Below, piece by piece: positions 26,201-39,390 of a stretch of DNA of 64,000 nucleotides. Under the pieces are notes generated by a model. It saw nothing but the letters and a program-made list of their open reading frames with translations. It made no database searches and was not told the DNA's origin. A program made the position numbers and the translations under genes. The stretch covers positions 90,660-154,659 of the forward strand of contig VXCM01001534.1 in the NCBI GenBank assembly GCA_014773175.1, read 5' to 3'. This stretch comes from Lucifuga dentata (taxonomy: Eukaryota > Chordata > Actinopteri > Ophidiiformes > Bythitidae). Within the stretch, counting starts at the first letter, position 1, and every line of letters begins with the position of its first letter.

Positions 26201-27468
26201 TATTAGGAAATATATGTTATAACACTGTCAAAACTGTAAAGCTTGAGGTTCACGCCTGTCGAAATGCATCCTGTGAGACAAACCCTTAAGAGCTGAACTG
26301 CCCTGAAAGTTTCGCTTTTGATATCTAACATGTTCACATCAACATGAGCGCATTTGAATTTACCTGCCTACACATCTACACACACCCACGAAGTATAAGG
26401 CCAGCTAGCAAGTGTTTGATCCAGGTCTGCAGTTGACAGTTTCTGGGTGTTGCCAGCTCAGCCTGACACATGTGGCCAGTCAGAACAGAGCAGACTTTTT
26501 GGGAGGGTGCCTTAAAGAGACAGGACCTTAAACGTCTTGTTTTCACTCAGTATGCACGATGGTGCTGTAGCAAGAGAAGAAGTGGATCATTGTGTGTTTA
26601 TCCACATTAAAATATTGCAGAAGTTAACATATGTATTTATATATTTGCACTTGAGACTTCAAAATTAATGTTTGTACTAAGTTTTGTGCTCTACACTTAA
26701 ATGCTGTACTCTAGACTTAGCTACAGTATATTTACACTACAGTTGATGCCACCCCCATATTTAGCATGACCAGATGTGTAGCAAGTTAATCACAAAATGA
26801 TGTGGGAGACAGCAGACAGCAGCTATGGAATAGAATGTTAAAACACATAAACAAGGGAGTTGGGACACAACTGGAGTGTCAGTGCACTAATACAGACTGG
26901 GCATGCCTTTATTATAAATCATTTCTTAAGCCATAGTGGCTACATAATATGCTCTAGTTGACAAATTCTTCTTGAAAACTAATTAGCTACATTTATTTTA
27001 TGTTTTTTTGTCATTCCCTGTGCAATAAATTGTAAAACAAAGAGTATTGATGATTTTTTTTTTTTTAAATCTGGCGGTGGCCTCAAACTTGTGGCCTGTA
27101 GTGTATAGGTATCATTCCATCTTACTCTACTCTTTGTTGTTGTCATGTTTCTTTAGGATGTAAAGATTAGACGACAGATATTTGATTCAGATTTCATGCT
27201 TTTATTTACCATGTAAAGGCCCTTGAAGGTATCAGCTGTACAAACCAGACAAGAAAACCACTGCTGAGTAAAAACTACACGAGTAAAAAAGCACACCTCA
27301 GTCCTACCTCAGCTTATTACTAGAATATTGATGCAGACTTATAATAAACATATATATTAGCTATTTATGAAGTAAATTATTCAAAACACAGACATCTTTA
27401 ATAGTGCCAGGCAATGTCCCAGTGTACAGCAGCACACAACAACTAAGCTCTAGAGTAGATGAGTGAAC

Positions 27469-27505
<37 letters not shown>

Positions 27506-30500
27506 GCTGCCCTGCAAAGTCTTGCTCAGTCAGTCCTGCAGTGATGACGCTGCAGACTGTGTCAGGCTGTCTGCCCGGCTCCTCGGGTCCCACCTGAGGG
27601 GTATCCGCCACTGCTGTCTGAGGAGATNAGGCTGTCTGCCCGGCTCCTCGGGTCCCACCTGAGGGGTATCCGCCACTGCTGTCTGAGGAGATGCGAGCCC
27701 CTGTGCTCAGGCCTGAGGCATGCTGCTGTAAAGCCCTTACCAAGCCTGAGGCTGAATTTCTAAGCTCCTCTGAGATACTAGACTCCCTTTGATGTTCATA
27801 ACCATGTTTGGAGCGGCTCCGGGTGGTAATGATGGTGTGTGTGTGTGTGTGTGTGTGTGTNTTGGGGGGGGGGTTCTCTTCCGGTTCTCTTCTTTCCTTA
27901 CAGCAAATACAACGATTATACATATATTGCCACAGAATTTTACATTTTTTATTACTTTATTCATATGTAGTTCTTAGGTGAAAAGCTCTGTTGTTGCCAT
28001 AATTGCTTCTATGGAGAATATTTTTATGTTAATTATCTTCATGTACTTCATTAGTTACTACTTGAATAGAGTGCTGAATGTAAGAACTGGATGTGTGTCA
28101 CTACACTATTCTTGCATACATTCATTCTTAATCAATGTAAAAAAAAAAACAAAAAACCTCCTGCCCAGTGGAATTAGATGAATTACAGCAGCCTGTGCAG
28201 ATTGATTAAAGCTCTGTAGACACTACAGTGAACTACAACCAATGGGAAACTGGTGAACTGGAGAAAGCTTGGTGATTTTCTGATTGTATTGTTTAAGTCA
28301 AAAAAGTGGAGTTTGTAAAGGTTAACACAGTTTTGCTCTTTAGGATGACAGAAAATGTTCATTTTTCAACCACTTATCAGTCAGATTAAAGTGGCATGTC
28401 CTGCCAAGTCAAACCCAGGAGAAGATCATTCGAAGGATTAGCCTTATTTTTAACATTATTATCCTTAATTGATTATGAGGTTTGAAAATGAAAGTTTCAG
28501 TTGTTTTAATTCCATTATTCTGCAAAATCACAGAGATACTAGCTGAAAATATGAAGTTTAAATGTATTGGCGTCATTATTTTTGTGAAACTCAAATGCCC
28601 ACAAAGGAATCCCACCAAACATGATGCTTTTTTAAGGAAATACAGAAACAAAATGGTGCAGTTTTACACATTAGTTGTGGAGACTGTTAACTTTCTTAAT
28701 CACAGTTTGGTTTGGAAGCATGTCTGCCACAGAAACATTACCAGACATTAGAGAAAATAATTAAGACTGCATCCAAAACTACTGGTCTCACCTCCTGTCT
28801 CTTTCTTCAGATTGCCTCTTCCAAAAGCTTAGAGCATTGTCTCATCCAACATCCCTCCTCCTCTCCCCTCCCCTTTGAGAAAACACCTTTTGGGAATACA
28901 TATATACTCTGATTAATATCTAAGTGGCTTACATTCTCAGAAGCTATTAAAGCTGAACTGTACTTTATACTGTATGATCATTGGCTTTTATGTAATTTTC
29001 ATATCTCTATAAATATTTTGTAGTTTATGCTTGTTTTAATAGAGGTGCTTTTTTAATGTATGAAGATATGATAACATCGACATGTAATACCTGGTTAGAC
29101 TCACCGTGACATACGAGGCTAGCAAATAAATGTTTGGCTAGCATCCACGTTTCGCTATCTGTGAATGTTGCCAGTTCAGGCCTGACACAGCTGGCCAATC
29201 AGAACAGAGGAGGGCCTTAAAGAGACAGTATCGAAAATAGCTTGTTTTCAATCAGTGTGCACAGTGCTGCTGCAGTAAGGGAGAGTAGAAGTGGACCAGT
29301 GTGTTTTTTTTGTTAAAGCATTGCAATGGTTTCAAAATAGACCCCTAAATGAAAGTAAGAACATGGAAATATGTATAATATGTCCCTTTTAAAGATAGAT
29401 TGTAATAGAAACAAAGCGATAGAAAGAAAAAAAGGATGAGTAAAGCAAGCCAAACAACATTTAAATAACTTGGATTCTACTTGGGCCTACTCATCACTTA
29501 ATGAGCTGATGAAGTATCTCAGATTTTTTTTTTTTTTTATTGCCGATTTATTAGCAGTAAATGGAATAAAGTTTTTTGAAGGCTTAAAATGTCTATTAAG
29601 TGTCTCTTGAAGAGTCTTAGAGAGCATCCAGGCCCATACCAATAAGGCTCATGGGAAAATATAATGTAGGTGTATACCATCACAAGGCAATGAAAAGAAA
29701 CTTCCTGCCTTTACGTGACCAAATGGGGCATAAAGATAGAGAACAAAATAGCACCCAGGATGAAAACTTGAGTTAGTTACCATCTAAATGATGCTGTGGA
29801 GAATACAAAGCATGTCTTTCTTTAAATCTTTATGATGGCCAATTAAAATGTTGTGATCAACAGCATGGAGAACGTCACTGAGCTCAGGGAGCAACAACAG
29901 CTAAACATTCACCAGCATTCAAGGCTAAATGTGATTATTTGTAGCTCTTAAGTGAAAATCCTTGTTGTTCAGTGTTCACATTAGAAATTTTTGGAATGAT
30001 TTTGCCCCTGCAAGGAGCTAATGACTAAATGCACCTTGTTACTTTGTTAGAAATGCAATTAAAATTTACTTCACAAGTCACCCACTCTCCCACAGTGAGT
30101 CAGTATGCATAAAGACGCAAATAGTGCTCTTATTTTAATAGACGTCTGATTCGCCAATGTTCCTGCCTCTACACGGCGCTTGTACGGGGGCTGTAGACGT
30201 TAAAAGGAGACGAGTGTGGAGAATCAGCATCTCTCTCATTTTTCTTTCATTATTTTGCTCGGGAAGCCTGTGTGGGCTTTAATGTTTCTTTCCACTAATT
30301 GCTGGAATGCCAGCTTTATATGGAGATGTGTAGTTTCCTCTCTGTCTCTCTCCCGACTTCGTTATTAAGAGAGCGGAATGAATGTGTGATAGGGTAATTA
30401 GCCTAATGAGTTGTGGCATTTACTATAAAGATCCTTCTGGATTCTCTGCATCTTATTAAAAACCCGGTAAGGCTTTTGTTTTTCAGGTTGCAGATATAAT

Positions 30501-33500
30501 GTTCACGGTTGATGGAAGTCGAGTCGGCTTAGAGATGGAAACACACTTAATTGAAAGAGACATCAGACTCGTTCTTTTTTTTATTTTAATAGAAATGTCC
30601 TTGTAATGCTTAGAAACAACTTGATTAAAAGAATACTGTGCTTCAAGGGCAAACTTTTATGAGTTTAGCTGAAGTAAAAGCTCACTTGCTTTACAAATGG
30701 AGAACTTAGACAATTGTCAGGTCCTTACGTTGGTATTAGAACACATCTGCTAAGAGTCACATTTAGTTGACTGCAAAAACTCCTGTATAAACAAAAGAAG
30801 TATTCTCTAATGAGTCATATTTTATAATAACAACCTAAAAAAATTGCCAGTGGGGTAAGCAAAAACAGCAAATATATGACCTTAACTGAACTTAAATACT
30901 AGTAATAAAAACTATACTTTAAGGCAATTTATAAAATGTTAGAACACAACAGCGCTTAATATTATTTGGTTGCTTTTGGATCTAAATTTGGAACTAAATT
31001 AGGAAATTCTTAAAATAATACTCCAGAACTGGAGTAGGAAATATATGGTTCCTTCAGAGAGCTCCTTGCTTCAGGTACCATGAAGATTATGGAAATTAGA
31101 GAAAGTGATGTCTACAGTGTGACAGCGGCGTGTTAAAATTTCACTGGCACACACAGCAACTAAAGCAATGGAGGGAATCTGTCTGAGCAATGATTGATGA
31201 TTCATCTCAAAAGCTCCAGCCCGAAGTTTCTCAACCATCAGAGATCCCAACCCTGCAGTCGGAGCTAAAAAATTGCTAAAAAAAAAAAAAAGGGNTAAAA
31301 AAAAAAAAAAGGGTCCTGGTGCTTTGGTACACAGTGTAAAAAAAAAAAGTTCTTGAGTTCCTGAAAAAGACTCTGGATTTATTTTGATTAATTTTAGGAA
31401 TTAATAGCCTAAAACAGGATGACAAATTTTTGTCATTTCCAGAAAGCTTTAAAACAACAAATGATGCCTGGAAAACAGCTGAATACCACAAGCAAAAGCT
31501 CATTATGAATCAATCAATCAATCACTAAATAAATAAATATAACCACATGAAAATCAAATGTGTAAGAATTTTCTGAAATCAAATGTAATTTTCTTAATTT
31601 TCGTGAAGCCTTATTCTGTCTCGTTTTAAGGTACTGACCCTCATTTAAATTCATGAGTTCTTTTATATCAGAAACAGGTTAAAATAATCTCATCATATTG
31701 TCAGTTTTCTTCTTTTCACCTTTCTGTTTCAGAGAGACTATCAAAACTGTTTAAAACTTCTTGATTTTGGAAAGATTGGGATCTAAATGTTGACTTCTCA
31801 GATTATTGTCTAGTCAGCTCTTTAGCAGCCAGTCAGGTTAGAACAAGATCATGACTTTCTTCAATACTGTTTTGTTGTGCATCTTGTCATGGGCCTGGCA
31901 GTGGGTGTCTACATATTTTTTGGGGGGAAAATCATCCCTCCCTCCATCCATTTTCATCTGCTTATCCGGGTCCAGGTTGCAGTGGCAGCAGACTAAGCAG
32001 CCTGGCCCACACTTCCCTGTCCCCAGCCAGGCCCTCCAACTCCTCCTGGGGGACTCCGAGGCATTCCCAATTCAACAGGGAGATGTAATCCCTCCAGTGT
32101 GTCCTGGGTCTTCCCCAAGGCCTCTTCCCAGTTGGACGTGCCTCCTTAGGGAGATGACCAGGGGGCATCCTTACTAGGTGCCTGACCCACCTCAACTGGC
32201 TCCTTTCGATGCGGAGGAGCAGCGGCTCTAATCCAAGTCCTTTCCAGATGTCCGAGCTTCTCAACCTGTCCCTGAGAGTGAGCCCAGACACCCTGCAGAG
32301 GAACCTCATTTCTTCCACTTGTGTCCACATTCTTGTCCTTTCGGTCACTACCCAAAGCTCGTGACCATAGGTGAGGATAGGAACGTAGATTGATTGGTAA
32401 ATTGAGAGCCTCGCCTTCTGGCTCAGCTCCCTCTTCACCATGACAGTCCGGTACAGCATCCATAGGACCTTGGAAGCTGCAATAATCCATCTGTCAATCT
32501 CACGCTCCATCTTATTCCCACTCATGAACAAGACCCCAAGATACTTAAACTCCTCCATCTGGGGTAGTGACTCCCCTCTAACCTGGAGGGAACAGTCCAC
32601 CTTTTTCCTACAGAGCACCATGGTCTCAGACTTGGAGGTGCTGATTCTCATCCCAGTTGCTTCACACTCGGCCTCAAACCTGCCCAGTGCGCGTTGAAGG
32701 TCATAGTCTGATGAAGCCAGTAGAACCACATCATCTGAAAAAATCAGAGATGCTATTCTGAGGTCACCAAACTGGACACCCTCCGATCCCTGACTACGCC
32801 TTGAAATCCTGTCCATGAAAATCACAAACAGGATTGGTGACAAGGGGCAGCCCTGGAGGAGTCCAACGCCCACCAAAAACAGGTCTGATTTAGTGCCGAG
32901 GATGTTGACACAGCTCTGGCTTTGGTTGTATAGAGACTGGATAGCCCATGTCAATGGACCCGGTACCCCATACTCCCGCAGCACCACCCCCACAGGGGGA
33001 CCTCAGGGGGCACAGTTGTAGGCCTTTTCCAGATCTACAAAACACATGTAGACTGGTTGGGCATACTCCCAAGCCCTATAGTATCTGTGCAAGGGTGAAA
33101 AGCTGGTCCACAGTTCCACGACCAGGACAGAACCCACATTGCTCCTTCTGGATCTGAGGTTTGACTATCAATCTGAGTCTCCTTTCCAGCACCCCTGCAT
33201 AAGCTTTCACCAGGAGGTTGAGAAATGTGATCCTTCGATAGTTGTCCCCTTTTTTAAAGAAGGGGCAACATCCAGAGACTTCTCAGGTTGGATCTTGTCC
33301 ACTCCCGGTGATTTGCCACTGTGGAGCTTTTTAACTACCTCAGTGACCTCCACCAGGGAGATGGTCTCCAATCCACCTGAGTCCTCCATCTCTGCCTCCC
33401 CTGTGGAGGGCATGGAAGCCTGGTTAAGGAGTTCCTCAAAGTGCTGCTTCCATCACTTGACAGTGTCCCTAGTCCAGGGGAGTAGCTCTCCGCCCTTGCT

Positions 33501-36500
33501 GCAAACAGCTTGAGCTATGAGCTGACAGTACGTGTGGGCCTATGCCCCTGTCCACCACCCATTCAGCAGCTCACTGGACCCTTAATTCTCTCCTTGTGGG
33601 TGGCGGATCCACAAGGAGCTGACATAACATTGTCTTTTCGGGCTGAGCCCAACTGGGCCTCATGGTTGCAGGCCCTGCCACCAGGCGCTCGCCTACCAGC
33701 TCTCCCCCCGAGTCTGGCTCCAGAGGGAGGCCCCGGTTTCCCTCTTCCGGGCGAGGTGGCTCCTTCCTCATCAGTGTCTTTCATGAAGGGATTGTGTTAG
33801 GAGCAAATGCTCCAGACAACACAGCTCCCAGGATCACACAAACCCCTCCACCACGATAAGGTGGCGATTCAGGGAGGGGGGGAANACACAGCTCCCAGGA
33901 TCACACAAACCCCTCCACCACGATAAGGTGGCGATTCAGGGAGGGGGGGAAATCAATATTCTAGAAAAAAAAAATGCTTTAGCATTCTGACATGCATACA
34001 TATACATTTTTAACTTTAAGTGGTTTAAGAGACATGATACAAAATGATTTCTCCATCAAAAAAAGTGTGTCAAAAGTAGAAAATACACACATTTTTAAAC
34101 AATTCAAACTGAATGTATTCTGTCTTCTAACAGTGCCTTTATAAAGTCGGCTGTGTTGCAAAGCAAAGCTCTGTATGGTGCGTATTTATCATTCTCTCTC
34201 CTCTGTAGTGGGTCTTTGCTGAAAGCCTCTCTCACGCTGGTCGGCCTGAGCATTTTGCATTGAGATGGGATTTTAGGGTTTGTGTATAAATGTGCGAGGA
34301 GGTTGACATGCTGTCTTGCTGAGAGTTGCTCAGCTCCGGAAATGTATCCGCATCTCTGTGTGTTTGTGTGTGTGTATGCGCTTCTTGTGAAGATTTGAAG
34401 AGCTCTCGTGTCATACACGATGGGAGCATTTTTAATTTGTCACTTCCAAAGGCAGCGTTGGCCGCATTTTTTTGCTTGTCGGTGTGATTTCTCGCCTTAG
34501 TAATGCACCATAAAGTCTGTTTATCCTTGCTGCTACAATGCATCAATGTATCCCCGACCTACTGTGCTGCTTTTCCAGCAGCATAAAGCGTCTGGCTGTT
34601 TGACTAGCTTAAAACAGGCCGTGCCTCCTCCATTTAGGAGGTCAGCGTGTGTTGGTGCTCAACTGCTGCTGAATGCAGGAAACTGTGTCAAAGCTCAAGT
34701 GGTTTTATTGGCTGTTTCTTTCAGATATCCCTTTTTTTTATGAGTTTCCTCACTGCTTGACGTTGGATGAGAAAGGAAGTCCACAATTTTCTTTCTTTCT
34801 TTTTTCAACATGTGTAACTTAGCAATCTGTGTTATCTTTTCTTGGCAGAATCATGGCCTAAAGCAAACACCAAATAGAATAGAACATAATTTGCACTTCA
34901 CAGCTGTCAAATAATGCCCTCTGGAAAGACATCATCATCCCTCCTTTCAGACTGAGATGTTATCTTTGGTTGTACGACAACGTAAATGGTTTCATCAATG
35001 AAAACCAACAATTGCTTCATGCAGAATCTGGTGACATGTTAGTGCCACTGGAAACAGCATACTTCATAAAGGTTATATATGTTGTGATGCATGGCTTTAT
35101 TATTCTTTATTAATCCTTTACTTATACTATATAAAGCAATAATGAACCATTAATAAGAGCAAATGTGGGGTTCCCAGATTGAGAAAATCATGAACTTTTT
35201 TAAAGTCTCTCTTATGTTTCTCTTTCTAATAACCCATCAGATGGATACTAAATGTTAGTAAGATTTTCATGTTCTTATATTCATTTAGAGGTCTATTATG
35301 AAACCTTTGCAATGCTACAAAGTGCAAAAAAGAAAAAAAAAAAAAGTTGCTTGATCCACTACTACTCATTTCTACTTTGCAACACCTAAACACAGCTGCT
35401 AGCCAAACACCAGATGTGTAGGTTGGTTAACTTAAATGTGTTACATGTTGATGTAAACACGTCAAGTAAGTAAAGGACCAATCAAAAACAATTCTATGGG
35501 TTTGTCTTATAGATGTATTTCTGTAGGAAAAAACTTTGACAATGTTCAACACATCCTGTACTTTACTATATTCCACTAAAAGATTTCCCCTTTAATGATG
35601 AGGTTTTCCTCTACAGTAATCTATCAAATCTGCAATAGTAAATATTCTATCCAACCATTTCCCACGCCTGCTCATCCTGTTCAGGTGTGTTGGGACCCAT
35701 CCTAGTACCCACTTTATAGGTCTGGATGCTATGCAGTCTTTTCTGGAAAGTTAGTAATCAAACTGTTTGTGATGAATTAAAGAGCTAAAGGCAAAATCTA
35801 TTATGCTGGAGGAGGATTTACACCATCTAAAAGGGTTTTTCATAGCCTAGTAACCCAAAAAGCTGGCTTATTACTGATCTATAAAAACTATGAATTGTTA
35901 ACCATTAATAAACTATTAGTTATGCCTTATGAATCTTCACACAGTATGTCTTATTAGAAAGTTGTGCCAAATATGTTTGCATATTTTTTAAAGATATAAA
36001 TATGATATGAAAAAATATCTGAAAGAAGACCTACCAATGAAGTTGTCTGTCTTCACTGATTGGTTTGAGTCTCAATACTAAACCAATGAGCTACAGTGAA
36101 GTAAAGGAACATACTGGCGAGCATGCATGTTTGAGAACAATATATACAATCCACGAACACGCTACATCACTGACAACCATTTCCCAAAATATACTACTGT
36201 AGCAGTAAATTTTTGATTCTTTTTCCTACTTTCCAGACTGTCACTGGTTTCAGTTCATTCCAGCACACTATTAAAATCAACTTGTAGAGATCTGAACACT
36301 TGAGATACATAATCAGCAAACATGTCTATTAAGTTTTTTTTGTCTAAATAACTTTATTTAACCGATCCAACATGGAGCTGCATGGAAGACAGTGTATATC
36401 TCCACCAGAGAATATAGTAATTAAATATAGAAACATAGAAATTAAAATAACCGTGTCTTCTACAATCCTGCATAAGTGTTGGACAGCGAAACACTGAATA

Positions 36501-36983
36501 TTAAGGTGTGCATATCACCTGCATTTGATTTTGAAAGATTAGGGGATTGGAAAAAATAACGGGAAATCTAAAATTTGATTTTATGTTTTGGAAATTGGTT
36601 GTCAGTAATGTAACATACAGTATATGCAGGTTTTGTGTATATATACTGTCTGTTGGGCTCAAACATGCACAATCACTGTATGGTCCTTTAAATAGGAGAT
36701 CTCTGACCATTACACACATATACACACCTTCCATTGCTATACATACAGCGTACATCTGCTGTGGACCTCAGCCAGAATACAGACTGTAGCGTCACCTTGC
36801 ATTGCTAGGTTATGGGTGGGGGTGGGACATATGGGGTGGTGGTGGTTCAGGAGTCCTGACAGAAACAGAAACCAAAGTGATGTTCAGGAAAAGACAAAAT
36901 GACTTTGAAAGGTAGCGAGAGAGAAAGAAGACTGGATTTATGCATATGAAGTACTGGGGGTTCTTTATGCATGCATGTGTGTG

Positions 36984-37017
<34 letters not shown>

Positions 37018-37025
37018 CACCCCCC

Positions 37026-37060
<35 letters not shown>

Positions 37061-37200
37061 TTGCGCAGGCTATGCTTCAGACATGTAGCCTGGGGAAACG
37101 GGTGGTCTTGTTGGGAGTAAACACAGCAGGACGCCACCACAAGCTGGTTTCTAATATAGGGGCATACAGCAGGCCTGATTAGGATGGCAAACAGTGGGGA

Positions 37201-37249
<49 letters not shown>

Positions 37250-37944
37250 CTACCCCACCACCGAACTCACACACACACATACACATAAACACATACCTTT
37301 AAACCCCACCTCCCAGCTCCTTCTGTACCCCGTTGGTGGCCTGCCAGATTATTTAGAAAACCAGAGGTAAAGCAAACCTGGAGAGGCAAACACGACTTGC
37401 ACCTTAGACGGCTGCGACGCTTTGATTTGAGTTTGTTTTCATGCGCGGCTTTGTGTCTGAGTGTAGAATATTTCTGCTTGTCAGCTGAAAACCTGATAAC
37501 GTCAGTTTTGGTTATGGAACATAAATTTAAGGATTCGGCACAGAAAGTTCCTCCGCTCTGTGTCCAAAGAGCAGGAGCAGAAGGAGCATTCAGGTTGGTA
37601 AATTAAAGTGAGTGTGTCAAATATGCAACTTTAAATGAAGAAATAGCTTTTCTCAAGCAAATAAAAAATGGAATTCATATGAAAATAAAACACATCCATC
37701 CTCATTTCAATACACTCAAAAAAAAAACAAAACAACAACAACAACAACAACAACAACAAAAAAACACATTAATGCAAGTTATAAATGCTTGCAGAACACA
37801 ATCTAGTCACAATGCTGTCTGATCTGCCAGACTAATATGGATGGATCGCTGTCAGAACTAGCCAGGTGTGAATGCAACGTACTGTATACCGGGACACAAT
37901 CCTGAGATCAAACCCAAACACAAAAACGTCACCTCGTCTTATCT

Positions 37945-37985
<41 letters not shown>

Positions 37986-39355
37986 TAATAAAGTTATTTT
38001 GAATGGGAGCTGCAGCTTGCTGTAATCCACACCTGGAATGCTCACAGTGACAGCCCACACCAAAAAAAAGTTAGACATTTTCAAAAATAGATGAAGATTG
38101 TATACAGATTAAGAAGGAAGGATGAAAACATGATAGCCTAACTAGAAAGATCTGATCACTATGAATCCAGAATCCAGATAAGGAGAACTTGATGCAAGGT
38201 TATCAGTTGTCACTAACCACATAATTCTGATATCATATTTTAAGGCAAATGAAAGTGTAGACTTTTCTGACTTATTCAGTGTTGTCTGCTCGTGTGATGT
38301 TTTGCCATATCACAACTAATCATTAAAAAGTTTTATAGCAACAGCAATAAAAACAAGAACACACTCCACCTCAGTAGAAGACAAACTGACCCAAATGGCA
38401 GATGTTTGGATTTTTGTGTTGTGGTCTTTATTTGCACATGTTTATGATGTCCATGAGACCATGAGGTGACATATTTATCTTTTTTGGGGTCAAAGGAGTA
38501 GTAGTAGGAGTAGTAGTAAAAATGTACTGGTAAATAATTTCTGTAATAACGCGTAAACAGTTTTTTTTTTCTTTTTTTAATGTAACTGGTTTAGATGGCA
38601 CTATAATTTTATCATTCTTATAAAATTGTCATGTTTTTCGTCTCTTTAATTGCTAATCTGCAAAGTACTGTAACTAAATGTTGCAGGGTAAAAAGTACAT
38701 TTCCCTCTGAAATGCAGTGGAGTATAAATTGCATAAAATAGAAATATCGTGGCATAATAATAACGGTAAATATACGTAATTATTTTGTAACTCTGCTATT
38801 AAGGCCCTTCATAACCGTAATAATAATAATTTAAAAATGTAAAAAAGATAATTAGCTTGAAGCTAAAATCAGCTGCTTCCTGAAAAATTGTCCTGCTGGG
38901 AGATTTTTCATTCAACAACAGTGATGCTTTACTGTAATATTCACCTGTTTTAAGTGGATTACCCTCGAATTAAAATTAAAAACCGTGCGGCACCATATTT
39001 CTTCCTTCAGCTTCTGTCTCGCCAACCATAAGCAGATGGCACTAGAATTGCCACGTCCCTCACCTTCATGTTTAAGTCATCACGTACCCCGCTGGCCTTT
39101 GATTCTCTGTTTTGGGCTTTTCGTTGGTGACCCAGCACGGTGCAGCACTAGAGGGTGGGGGGACCGTGCTGACTCCACTCGCCGGCCGTCCTGTAAATCG
39201 CTCTTTTATGGGCCTTGTAATGATCCCCCAGCCAGCAATCTCCACTCCGTCGCACTGCAGATAGAAGCTGCTGCTTTTGGTACTCAACATGGGGGAGCTG
39301 TGGATGGTTGGAGGTAGTAGGAGACTGGGAAACACACATCACGTGACCATGCACA

Positions 39356-39390
<35 letters not shown>

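Larger units (their letters stand above)
31930..33951 (-). mobile_element. Rex3-like (RTE clade) non-LTR retrotransposon, internally deleted
   Basis: Minus-strand frames encode an RT that includes [15 protein letters not shown], a catalytic motif reading FSDD where FADD is usual, and the C-terminal [17 protein letters not shown] end. The block at 32836-32856 matches the site of the published Rex3 survey primer as I remember it. The right end, up to about 33951, resembles the 5' part of Rex3 (a GATAAGGTGG-containing block). The left end is a short TCCC/TCCA-rich tail at about 31930-31955, as expected for a Rex3 3' end. The apurinic endonuclease domain is not visible, and the RT finger segment near 33200-33410 is out of frame with the palm, so the copy is dead. 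Confidence 0.82.

Noticed and set aside
36810..37182. Open frames with poly Val-Cys or Thr-His
   Set aside because: They are translations of the GT/CA hairpin repeats.
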